From Gluconacetobacter johannae (GTDB taxonomy: Bacteria > Pseudomonadota > Alphaproteobacteria > Acetobacterales > Acetobacteraceae): DNA of 64,000 nt. The stretch spans positions 248,001-312,000 of the forward strand of contig NZ_JABEQH010000001.1 in NCBI RefSeq assembly GCF_014174305.1, written 5' to 3'. Within the stretch, counting starts at the first letter, position 1. Every line of letters starts with the position of its first letter. Below the pieces are notes generated by a model, which saw only the letters and a list, made by a program, of their open reading frames with translations, made no database searches and was not told the origin of the DNA. This document shows, in pieces, positions 9,068 to 16,594 of this stretch. The position numbers were made by a program, and so were the translations under genes.

Positions 9068-9898
9068 CTATTCCTCGGCGATGCGGGTGAGGGTGGCTTC
9101 GCCCGTTCCGTCAGGCGACAGGTGGGTCAGGGCACGCATCGCCGGAAGGGCCTGTTCGGCGAAGCCGAACGGTGGACCTGCCACCAGCACCCCGCAGCCG
9201 TTCAGGCGCGACGGGTCCAGCGGCGGGCGCAGGGTCAGTTCCACCGCGATGAGGTCCCGCAGCCCCGAATCGCGCAGCGAATCGTGAAACGCCCGGACCG
9301 GGGCGCGGTGCTTGATCGGATACCAGGCCGCGACGATGCCCGAGGCGAATCGGCGGCGCGCGGTGACGATACCCGCCGCCAGGCGCTGGAATTCGTCAGG
9401 CTGCTCGAACGGCGGGTCGATCAGCACCAGTCCGCGCCGCGCGTCACGCGGGGGCAGCAGGGCGCCCAGCGCGGCATAGCCGTCGCGCGCATGGACCGAC
9501 ACCTGGCGGTTGTCCGCGAACAGGGCGCGCAGCGTCCGGCTGTCCTCGGGGTGGAGTTCGCAGCAGACCAGACGGTCCTGCGGACGCAGCATCATGGCGG
9601 CGATCTGTGGCGATCCGGGATAGGACGCCGGCGCCCCGGCCTGACGGACCAGGTCCAGGTAGGCTGCAAGCGGGCCGTCCGTTGAGGTGCTCTCCAGCAG
9701 GCGCCCGATCCCGGCCCGCCATTCGCCGGTGCGCCCGGCCGGATCGCCTGTCAGATCGTAGCGCCCGATCCCGGCATGGGTGTCCAGGACCGAAAACGGC
9801 GCGGGCTTGCGGCGCAGGGCCTGCACCAGCAGGACCAGCAGCACATGCTTCATGCAGTCGGCGAAATTGCCGGCGTGATAGGCGTGGCGATAGTTCAT
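9068..9898 (-). CDS. rlmJ: 23S rRNA (adenine(2030)-N(6))-methyltransferase RlmJ
   Basis: RlmJ methylates A2030 of 23S rRNA using SAM. The N-terminus MNYRHAYHAGNFADCMKHV is the family hallmark. FSVLDTHAGIGRYDL supplies the SAM-binding motif, and LIDPPFEQPDEF near residue 160 is the catalytic DPPF of an N6-adenine methyltransferase. The length of 276 residues is as expected. It lies 9 bases after tsaD and 4 before gpsA on the same strand, so the three are probably one transcript. Confidence 0.95.
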   Translation of the reverse strand: MNYRHAYHAGNFADCMKHVLLVLLVQALRRKPAPFSVLDTHAGIGRYDLTGDPAGRTGEWRAGIGRLLESTSTDGPLAAYLDLVRQAGAPASYPGSPQIAAMMLRPQDRLVCCELHPEDSRTLRALFADNRQVSVHARDGYAALGALLPPRDARRGLVLIDPPFEQPDEFQRLAAGIVTARRRFASGIVAAWYPIKHRAPVRAFHDSLRDSGLRDLIAVELTLRPPLDPSRLNGCGVLVAGPPFGFAEQALPAMRALTHLSPDGTGEATLTRIAEE

Positions 9899-9907
9899 GC
9901 CGAGGGT

Positions 9908-11017
9908 CTAGCCCGGCGGGGCAGTCATGGGAAACCGTTCGGCCATCTGTTCCAGCGGCCACCGGGGGCGGGGCAGCAGGTCCAGATCGTCGGCGGGGGG
10001 CAGGCCCCGGGCATGCCGTTCGCGCAACGTCTCGATCGCGGCCCAGGCGACCATGACGGCATTGTCGGTGCACAGGCGCAGCGGCGGGGCCGCGAAGGGT
10101 AGGCCGCGCGACGCCGCAAGGTCGGTCAGGCAGGCGCGCAGGCGGGTATTGGCCGCGACGCCGCCCGCCGCGACCAGCAGCGTCGCCTGTGGCATCATGT
10201 CCAGCGCGTGGGCGACGCGGTCGGCGACGATAGCGGCCACGGCGTCCTGGAAACTGGCCGCGATGCCGGCGGCGGCGGACCGGGGCAGCGCGCCGGCCGC
10301 GAACGGCGCCAGCTTCTGCGCCACCGCCGTCTTCAGGCCCGAGAACGAAAAATCGCACCCCGGCCGGCCGAACAGCGGGCGGGGCAGCGGGTAGGGCGCC
10401 GGATCGCCCTCGGCGGCCAGGGCCTCGACCGCCGGGCCGCCGGGCCAGCCCAGGCCAAGCATCTTGGCAACCTTGTCGAAGGCCTCGCCCGCCGCGTCGT
10501 CGATCGTGCCGCCCAGCTTGCGGTAGCGGCCCACGCCCTCGACGGCGATGCACTGGCAATGCCCACCCGACACCAGCAGCAGCAGGTAGGGAAACGGCGC
10601 GCCCCCCGGCACCAGGCCCGGCAGGCGGGCGGTCAGGGCATGGGCCTCGATATGGTTGACGGCCACGAACGGCCGGTCCAGCGCGACGGCCAGGCCCTTG
10701 GCGACCCCCGCGCCGACGATCAGCCCGCCGATCAGCCCCGGCCCGGTGCTGGCCGCGATGGCGCCCAGCCCGGATGGTGGCAGGCCGGCGCGGTCCAGCG
10801 TGTGGCGCACCAGCGCCGGCAGGGCGGCCAGATGCGCGCGGGCGGCGATTTCGGGCACCACGCCGCCGAAGGGAATATGCCCCGATTGCGACAGCACGGC
10901 CTCGGCCAGGATGGCGCCGTCGGAGGCGACGATGGCGCAGGCGGTATCGTCGCAGGACGATTCGATGGCCAGTACCGGCGTCGGTACGGGGTGGGCGGAC
11001 GAGGGCGACATCATCAT
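9908..11017 (-). CDS. tsaD: tRNA threonylcarbamoyladenosine synthase subunit TsaD
   Basis: TsaD transfers the threonylcarbamoyl group from TC-AMP to A37 of ANN-decoding tRNAs, with TsaB and TsaE. Visible landmarks are VLAIESSCDDTACAIV near residue 20 and the metal-binding histidines in VNHIEAHAL near 120. FPYLLLLVSGGHCQ and VAAGGVAANTRLR complete the ASKHA fold. Three ATG codons stand in tandem at 11017, 11014 and 11011, and no strong ribosome-binding site decides between them. The frame also stays open upstream to 11125, but that part overlaps the divergent hemC start. TsaB and TsaE are not in the window. Confidence 0.94.
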   Translation of the reverse strand: MMMSPSSAHPVPTPVLAIESSCDDTACAIVASDGAILAEAVLSQSGHIPFGGVVPEIAARAHLAALPALVRHTLDRAGLPPSGLGAIAASTGPGLIGGLIVGAGVAKGLAVALDRPFVAVNHIEAHALTARLPGLVPGGAPFPYLLLLVSGGHCQCIAVEGVGRYRKLGGTIDDAAGEAFDKVAKMLGLGWPGGPAVEALAAEGDPAPYPLPRPLFGRPGCDFSFSGLKTAVAQKLAPFAAGALPRSAAAGIAASFQDAVAAIVADRVAHALDMMPQATLLVAAGGVAANTRLRACLTDLAASRGLPFAAPPLRLCTDNAVMVAWAAIETLRERHARGLPPADDLDLLPRPRWPLEQMAERFPMTAPPG

Positions 11018-11088
11018 TGCATAAAATACAGTTCCGTCGGGCGTTATGTCATCTTTCCTTCGTCTCGTCGCGGTAATAGAGACAGACC

Positions 11089-12168
11089 ATGGATTTTGCC
11101 CGATCTCCCGCCCCTGATCCGTCATCCGCCCTGCAGAAGGTTGCGGCCGAAGCCGCCGCGCGTCAGAAGCAGGGCGTACAGCGCCCTGAAACCCATCATC
11201 GCCGGCAGTTGCCGCTGCGGGTGGGCACGCGGGCGTCGCCCCTGGCGCTGGTGCAGACGCGCGCGTTTTTGACGGTGCTGACGCGGTTCTGCCCGGTGCT
11301 GCGCGACATGGGGGCGTTCCAGGAACACCAGATCAACACCACCGGCGACCAGGTCCAGAACCGCCGCCTGGCCGAGATCGGCGGCAAGGGCCTGTTCGCC
11401 AAGGAAATTCACGATGCGCTGTCCGACGGCCGCATCGACTTCGCCGTGCACAGCCTGAAGGACCTGGAAACCACCCTGCCGCCTGGGCTGGTGCTGGCCT
11501 GCACCTTGCGCCGCGAAGACGCGCGCGACGTGCTGATCCTGGGGCCGGGCCTCGAAAAAGGGACGGCGTCGGACCCGTTCGCGGCGCTGCCGCCCGGCGC
11601 GCTGGTCGGCTGCGCCTCGGTCCGGCGGCAGGCGCAGATGCTGCATGTCCGCCCCGACCTGCGGTTCGGCCTGCTGCGTGGCAATGTGCAGACGCGGCTG
11701 GACAAGCTGGCGGCCCGGCAGTGCGACGCGACGCTGCTGGCCCTGGCCGGGCTGCGTCGCCTGGGCATGGAGGACCGTGCCGACATCGTCCTGGACCCCG
11801 AGGTCATGGTGCCGGCGGCGGGCCAGGGCATTGTCGGCGTCACGGTCCGCGAGAGCGACGTGGAGCTGCGCGAACTGCTGGCGGCGATCGAGGATTACGA
11901 GGCCCGCGCCGTGGCCACGGCCGAGCGGGCGCTGCTGGCCGAACTGGACGGGTCCTGCCGCACGCCCATCGGGGGCTATGCCCGCCTGGTCTGGGATGAA
12001 TCCAGCCAGGATCCGACCCTGCGCCTGACGGGCCTGGTGGCGCGGGAGGACGGGTCGTTCCTGTTGCGGCGTGTCGCGACCGGCGCCCCGGCCGATGCCG
12101 AGCGGCTGGGGCGCGAGCTGGGACGCAGCCTGCGGGCGGACAGCCCGTCGGATATTTTTGCCGACTGA
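11089..12168 (+). CDS. hemC: Hydroxymethylbilane synthase (porphobilinogen deaminase)
   Basis: HemC joins four porphobilinogen molecules into hydroxymethylbilane in haem synthesis. LRVGTRASPLALVQT opens the conserved core, DGRIDFAVHSLKD contains the catalytic Asp, and LAELDGSCRTPIGGYA near residue 289 holds the cysteine that carries the dipyrromethane cofactor. The protein has an N-terminal extension of about 45 residues compared with the E. coli enzyme. A later start is possible, but no better internal ribosome-binding site is obvious. hemD overlaps its end, so the two successive steps are translationally linked. Confidence 0.94.
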   Translation: MDFARSPAPDPSSALQKVAAEAAARQKQGVQRPETHHRRQLPLRVGTRASPLALVQTRAFLTVLTRFCPVLRDMGAFQEHQINTTGDQVQNRRLAEIGGKGLFAKEIHDALSDGRIDFAVHSLKDLETTLPPGLVLACTLRREDARDVLILGPGLEKGTASDPFAALPPGALVGCASVRRQAQMLHVRPDLRFGLLRGNVQTRLDKLAARQCDATLLALAGLRRLGMEDRADIVLDPEVMVPAAGQGIVGVTVRESDVELRELLAAIEDYEARAVATAERALLAELDGSCRTPIGGYARLVWDESSQDPTLRLTGLVAREDGSFLLRRVATGAPADAERLGRELGRSLRADSPSDIFAD

Positions 12169-12898
12169 TAATCCGCTTCGGCCCGGCGTTCTGGTCACCC
12201 GCCCCGAACCCGGCCTCGGCGAGACCCTGGCCGCCGTGCGCGCCCTGGGATGGCGACCCTACGCCGCGCCGATGCTGCGGATCGGGGCCCACCCGCTTGC
12301 CCTGCCGGTCGGCCGGCCGCAGGCCGTGCTGCTGACCAGCGGCCAGGCGATCGCCGCCCTGGCGGGACGGATGCCGCCGGACATGCCGGTCCTGGCGGTG
12401 GGGGAGGCGACGGCGCGGCGTGCGCGCGAGGCCGGATTTGGCGATGTCATGGCGGCGGGCGGAACCGCTGGGGCGCTGCTGGACCTGGCCCGCGCGCGGC
12501 TGGACCCACGGCGCGGCGCGCTGCTGCTGGCGACGGCGCAGGGATATGGCGGTGCGCTGGTATCGGGCCTGCGGCAGGCGGGATTCCGAGTCAATCGCCG
12601 ATGTGTCTATACGGTGGAGCCCGCTGGAAGGCTGGGGGGCGATGTCCTCGACGCCCTGGCGCAGGGGGCGGTGGAGGCTGCCTTGTTCTATTCCGCCGAG
12701 ACGGCGCGCCAGTTCCTGGCGGCCCTGCCACAGGACGCGACAGCCAGGCTGTGCGGGGTCAGGGCGGTTGCGATATCCGCCGCCACGGCTTCGGCCCTGG
12801 CCGAGGCGACATGGCGGGGAATCGACGTCGCCGACCATCCGGACAGCGGGTCGATGCTGTCCCGGCTGGGGCAGCATCGGCAGATCGTCCGGGGCTGA
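12158..12898 (+). CDS. hemD: Uroporphyrinogen-III synthase
   Basis: HemD closes and inverts ring D of hydroxymethylbilane to give uroporphyrinogen III, directly after HemC. The product begins near PGVLVTRPEPGLGETLAAV and shows the two-lobe fold with VLLTSGQAIAAL, GALLLATAQGYGG and ALFYSAETARQF. Sequence identity in this family is low, so position after hemC is important support. No ATG fits well: I chose the TTG at 12158, which leaves about ten residues before VLVTRP and overlaps hemC by 11 bases. The frame extends to a GTG at 12071. Confidence 0.85.
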   Translation: MPTDNPLRPGVLVTRPEPGLGETLAAVRALGWRPYAAPMLRIGAHPLALPVGRPQAVLLTSGQAIAALAGRMPPDMPVLAVGEATARRAREAGFGDVMAAGGTAGALLDLARARLDPRRGALLLATAQGYGGALVSGLRQAGFRVNRRCVYTVEPAGRLGGDVLDALAQGAVEAALFYSAETARQFLAALPQDATARLCGVRAVAISAATASALAEATWRGIDVADHPDSGSMLSRLGQHRQIVRG

Positions 12899-12926
12899 TC
12901 CGCGCCGGCGCGCCGGCCACGGATCA
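12896..12926. terminator. Long GC-rich hairpin between convergent hemD and secB
   Basis: An outer 7-bp stem (12896-12902 with 12920-12926) encloses a perfect palindrome at 12904-12917. It starts in the hemD stop codon and lies in the 41-base gap before the secB stop. It has no T-run; I infer a bidirectional termination or transcript-end structure. Confidence 0.4.
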
Positions 12927-12939
12927 GTCCCCGGAGGGA

Positions 12940-13458
12940 TCAGGCGTTGCCGGCGGTCTGGGGGAAGCTGCTGCGCTTGGCCTGCCACAGGGCCACGAAA
13001 TCAATCGGCTGCAGCACGACGGGCGGGAACCCGCCGTCACGCGTGACTTCGCTGATGATGTTGCGGACGTAGGGGAAGATCAGGCGCGGCACTTCGACCA
13101 GCAGGATCGGCTCGACCAGTTCGTCCGGCGCGTTCGTCAGGGTGACGATGGCGGCATAGGCCAGTTCCGCGATGAACACGGCGCGGCCGGGGGCGGCGCC
13201 TTCCTTCTCGGGGGCTTCCAGGGCCTCGGCCTTGATCGCCAGCACGACCTCGAAGACCGGATGGTCCTGCTGCAGGCGGTTGGCCTGGACGTCGATGTTG
13301 ACGGAAATCTGGGGGTTCGCGCGCAGTGTCGCGAAAATCTCGGCGCCGGCCGGGACTTCGAACGACAGGTCCTTGGTGTACTGCAGGTTGATGGTCAGCG
13401 GCAACGCCGGCGGAACGCCCTGGGCGCCGTCGGTGGGGGGCTGAGTCGTGTCGGACAT
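12940..13458 (-). CDS. secB: Protein-export chaperone SecB
   Basis: SecB keeps preproteins unfolded and hands them to SecA for Sec export. The 172-residue product starts MSDTTQPPTDGA and has the family core: LTINLQYTKDLSFEVP, PQISVNIDVQANRL and FPYVRNIISEVTRDGGFPPVVLQPIDF. The acidic N-terminus and length are typical of alphaproteobacterial SecB. The frame is open upstream to 13548, but the ATG at 13458 fits the family start. It is divergent from the Tim44-domain gene, the usual alphaproteobacterial arrangement. Confidence 0.95.
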   Translation of the reverse strand: MSDTTQPPTDGAQGVPPALPLTINLQYTKDLSFEVPAGAEIFATLRANPQISVNIDVQANRLQQDHPVFEVVLAIKAEALEAPEKEGAAPGRAVFIAELAYAAIVTLTNAPDELVEPILLVEVPRLIFPYVRNIISEVTRDGGFPPVVLQPIDFVALWQAKRSSFPQTAGNA

Positions 13459-13664
13459 GAACGAGGATTTCCTTGCACGCAAAAACGGAAAACAGGTTCC
13501 GGCGGTAGCATGCCCGGCGACGTTCGCCAACCTCGATGGACCGCCCATGCGGATTTTCCCGATATCCCCGTTTACGCCGGGTGCCGCATTGTGTCCGACC
13601 GGGGCGTTGCTTATGTGTAGGGGCGACTTCTGACCTGCGGGCCGGCCTGTCCGGGTCGCCTCTG

Positions 13665-14357
13665 ATGGGCTTGGTGATGGATTTCTCGTTCAGTCATTTT
13701 CCGTTCGATCTGGTGCTGTTCGGCCTGATCGCCGCCTTCCTGGCGCTGCGGCTGCGTAGCATCCTGGGGACGCGCGTGGGGGCCGAACCCCGGCCCCAGC
13801 CGGTGTCGGCGCCGCGCCCCGGGCCGGTGATCGAAGGGCGGGCCGAAGCCCCGGCGCCGTTGACGGATTATGACGTGCCGGCGCCCGAAACCCGGGTGGG
13901 GCAGGTGCTGGGCGAGATTGCGCGGCGCGAGCGCGATTTCGTGCCGGCCCAGTTTCTCAAGGGGGTCGAGACCTCGTTCCGGCAGATCGTCCAGGCCTTC
14001 GGCACCGGAGACGTTGCCCTGCTGCGCGAGCGCCTGACCGCCAACGCGCTGGCGGCGTTCGAGGGGGCCATCCGGTCGCGCGAGCAGTTGGGCGAAACCC
14101 AGAAGGCCGAGGTCCGCGCCATCGCCAGCCTGGCGATCGTCGATGCCGCGGTCGAGGAACGGGACGGCGCCGCCCATGCGCGCATTGATGTCCGCATCGT
14201 CTCCGACCAGATCAGCCTGACCCTGGACAAGGATGGCCAACCGGTATCCGGCACCGATTCGGTGACCGAGTTCTCGGACCTGTGGACGTTCGAGCGTCTG
14301 CTGGGGGCGGCGGTCAGTGGTGCGGCCTGGCGCCTGGCCGCAAGCCGCAGCGCCTGA
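13665..14357 (+). CDS. Tim44/TimA-like membrane-anchored protein
   Basis: The protein has one N-terminal membrane helix (DLVLFGLIAAFLALRLRS), a Pro/Ala-rich linker, then a Tim44-like domain (FLKGVETSFRQIVQAFGTGD, LTANALAAFEGAI, VTEFSDLWTFER). Tim44-like proteins are relatives of the mitochondrial import motor adaptor; in alphaproteobacteria the function is not well defined but is thought to involve the inner membrane. The start may be the ATG at 13665 or 13677. It sits between secB (divergent) and mltA (60 bases downstream, same strand), a conserved neighbourhood. Confidence 0.88.
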   Translation: MGLVMDFSFSHFPFDLVLFGLIAAFLALRLRSILGTRVGAEPRPQPVSAPRPGPVIEGRAEAPAPLTDYDVPAPETRVGQVLGEIARRERDFVPAQFLKGVETSFRQIVQAFGTGDVALLRERLTANALAAFEGAIRSREQLGETQKAEVRAIASLAIVDAAVEERDGAAHARIDVRIVSDQISLTLDKDGQPVSGTDSVTEFSDLWTFERLLGAAVSGAAWRLAASRSA

Positions 14358-14417
14358 TTTTCTTTTATTTTTCGCCCTCTGGCGCGCTTTCCTTTTACGA
14401 ACGGTCTGGCTCTGTCG

Positions 14418-15593
14418 TTGTCCCACACCCTTATCTCTAAAATCCTGCGGGGCGCTGGTGCCGCCGCCATCGCCCTGCTGTCGGCCTGCGCCATGCAGAC
14501 CGAAGGCGGGCATCAGCCTGTCGCGTTCTCCGACCTGCAAGGATGGGGGGCGGATGCCGCCCAGCAGTCGCTTCCGGTCTTCCTGACCGAATGCCACCAT
14601 CTGGGCCGCCTGCCGGCGGATGCGACGCTGGGGGCGGACAGCGGCCCCGGCGCGCATGTCGGCGACTGGCTGCCGGCCTGCCGGGCGGCCACGGCGCTGC
14701 CCACGGGCGACGCCCAGGCGGCGCGGGCGTTCTACGAACGCTGGTTCCAGCCGGTCCAGGCCGGCGACGGATCGACGCTGTTCACCGGCTATTACGAACC
14801 CGAAATCCGGGGGGCGCTGTCGCGGGGCGGCGTCTACCAGACCCCGGTCTATCGCGTGCCCGATGATCTGGTGCGGACGCGGGCCACCGATGGGCGCATG
14901 GTGACGGGGCGCTGGCAGGGCGGGCAGTTCGTGCCGTACTGGTCGCGGGCGCAGATCGACGCCGGCGTGTTGTCGGGCCGCAATCTGGAATTGCTGTGGG
15001 TTGCCGATCCGGCCGACCTGTTCTTTTTGCAGATCCAGGGATCGGGCCGGGTGCGGCTGCCCAGCGGGCAGGTCGCGCGGCTGGGGTTCGGCGGCAAGAA
15101 CGGGCTGGAGTACGTGCCGTTGGGCCGGGTCCTGGTCCGCGATGGAGCGATGGCCGAGGACGATGTCAGCATGCAGTCGATCCGCGCATGGCTGACCGCC
15201 CATCCCGGCGAGGCCCGTGCGACGATGGAGGAGAACCCGAACTATGTGTTCTTCACCATGCTGGACAATGTCTATGTCGACCAGGGCGCGCCTGGCGCGA
15301 TGGGCGTGCCGCTGAGTCCGGGCCAATCGGCGGCGATCGACCGGAAAATCATTCCGCTGGGGGCGCCGATCTGGGTCGAGACGGACTTGCCCGGCCCGTC
15401 GGCCGCCGCATGGCGGCGCCTGGTGTTCGCGCAGGATATCGGTACCGACATCCAGGGAGCGTCGCGGGCGGATCTTTTCCTGGGCTGGGGCGCCGATGCC
15501 GAACAGACGGCCGGCAGGCTGCGCCAGCGTGGGCGGATGGTGGTGTTCCTGCCGCGTCCCGTCGTGACCCGGTCCGAGAGTGGCGGGTCGTGA
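14418..15593 (+). CDS. mltA: Membrane-bound lytic murein transglycosylase A
   Basis: MltA cleaves peptidoglycan glycan strands to 1,6-anhydro products from the outer membrane. A lipobox (LLSAC, with the cysteine near residue 24) marks it as a lipoprotein. The conserved blocks include LFTGYYEPEIRG, PYWSRAQIDAG and FFLQIQGSGRVRLPSG. The C-terminal AQDIGTDIQGASRADLFLG contains the catalytic Asp region. The start is a TTG at 14418; no ATG fits the signal peptide. At 391 residues it is full length. It probably shares a transcript with the Tim44-domain gene. Confidence 0.94.
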   Translation: MSHTLISKILRGAGAAAIALLSACAMQTEGGHQPVAFSDLQGWGADAAQQSLPVFLTECHHLGRLPADATLGADSGPGAHVGDWLPACRAATALPTGDAQAARAFYERWFQPVQAGDGSTLFTGYYEPEIRGALSRGGVYQTPVYRVPDDLVRTRATDGRMVTGRWQGGQFVPYWSRAQIDAGVLSGRNLELLWVADPADLFFLQIQGSGRVRLPSGQVARLGFGGKNGLEYVPLGRVLVRDGAMAEDDVSMQSIRAWLTAHPGEARATMEENPNYVFFTMLDNVYVDQGAPGAMGVPLSPGQSAAIDRKIIPLGAPIWVETDLPGPSAAAWRRLVFAQDIGTDIQGASRADLFLGWGADAEQTAGRLRQRGRMVVFLPRPVVTRSESGGS

Positions 15594-15615
15594 CGCAGGC
15601 GGCGATTGGCGCAGT

Positions 15616-16479
15616 ATGACCGGACGGCGACCCAAGGCCGAGGCCGCGGCCGATGGTGCGGCCCCCGTGGCGTCGCGCCCTGTCCGCACCCAGCGCTATT
15701 CCGTCGGGCCGCATCTGCTGGTCCGGGGGGACTGCCTGCGGGTGCTGCGCCGCATGGAGGCGGCCTCGGTCGATGTGGTGGTGACGTCGCCGCCCTATAA
15801 TATCGGCCTGGACTATCGCACCTACAGCGACCGCCTGGCCGAGACGCAGTATCTGGACTGGATGATGGAGGTCGCGACCGAACTGCATCGCGTGCTGCGG
15901 CCGGATGGGTCGTTCTTCCTGAACATCGCGGGGTCGTCGGCGCAGCCCTGGATTCCGTTCGAACTGGCGGTGCGCCTGCGCGCGATCTTTCACCTGCAGA
16001 ATCATATCAGCTGGATCAAGTCGGTCTCGGTCGAGGACGATACCTTCGGGCATTTCAAGCCGGTGAACAGCGCGCGCTACCTTCACCGGAACCATGAGCA
16101 CCTGTTTCATCTGACGCGTTCGGGCACCGTGGCGCTACGCAGGCTGGAGATCGGGGTGCCGTACAAGGACAAGTCGAACATCGCGCGTCGCGGACACGCG
16201 CAGGATCGGCGCTGCCGGGGCGATACCTGGTTCATCCCCTACGAGACGGTGCAGGGAAAGGCGCAGAAATTCAACCATCCCGGCACCTTCCCGGTGCGCC
16301 TGCCGCAGATGTGCATCCGCCTGCACGGCCGGCCGGACGCGGTGGTGCTGGACCCGTTCATGGGCACCGGCACGACGCTGGTCGCGGCGGCCGGGGAAGG
16401 GGCGCGCGGGATCGGGATCGAACTGGACGCCGCCTATGTCAAGGTGGCGCGGGAACGGCTGGTCGAGGCGATGAAATGA
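15616..16479 (+). CDS. Solitary site-specific DNA methyltransferase (beta-type, probably m4C or m6A)
   Basis: This 287-residue enzyme methylates DNA with SAM. The catalytic motif comes first (VVTSPPYNIGLDY near residue 56) and the SAM-binding motif last (LDPFMGTGTTLVAA near 245), which is the beta-class order. The catalytic Ser-Pro-Pro-Tyr form is more typical of N4-cytosine than N6-adenine enzymes, but this alone is not decisive. It lacks the C-terminal extension of the cell-cycle enzyme CcrM. No restriction endonuclase or specificity gene is next to it. The frame opens at a GTG (15580) inside mltA; I prefer the ATG at 15616. Confidence 0.86.
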   Translation: MTGRRPKAEAAADGAAPVASRPVRTQRYSVGPHLLVRGDCLRVLRRMEAASVDVVVTSPPYNIGLDYRTYSDRLAETQYLDWMMEVATELHRVLRPDGSFFLNIAGSSAQPWIPFELAVRLRAIFHLQNHISWIKSVSVEDDTFGHFKPVNSARYLHRNHEHLFHLTRSGTVALRRLEIGVPYKDKSNIARRGHAQDRRCRGDTWFIPYETVQGKAQKFNHPGTFPVRLPQMCIRLHGRPDAVVLDPFMGTGTTLVAAAGEGARGIGIELDAAYVKVARERLVEAMK

Positions 16480-16517
16480 CCTGCATCGCGGCGGTATCAT
16501 CGAGCCGTTCGATCGTT

Positions 16518-16531
16518 TTGATAGAAATTAT
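16518..16531 (+). promoter_or_regulatory. Weak FNR-like box upstream of the tri-heme peroxidase
   Basis: TTGATAGAAATTAT matches 8 of 10 conserved positions of the FNR consensus TTGAT-N4-ATCAA, about 70 bases before the GTG start, in an unusually AT-rich patch. The first half-site is perfect and the second is degenerate. The related E. coli gene yhjA is FNR-activated, which makes this worth noting, but it is only a pattern match. Confidence 0.3.
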
Positions 16532-16594
16532 TATTTTGACAGTCTAACAACCGATGGGCCAGAGCAGTCTCCTGACGCGAGAAGGAGAGTGGAT

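Noticed and set aside
15616..16479. Restriction-modification system
   Set aside because: Neither neighbour encodes a nuclease or specificity subunit; the flanks are mltA and a peroxidase.
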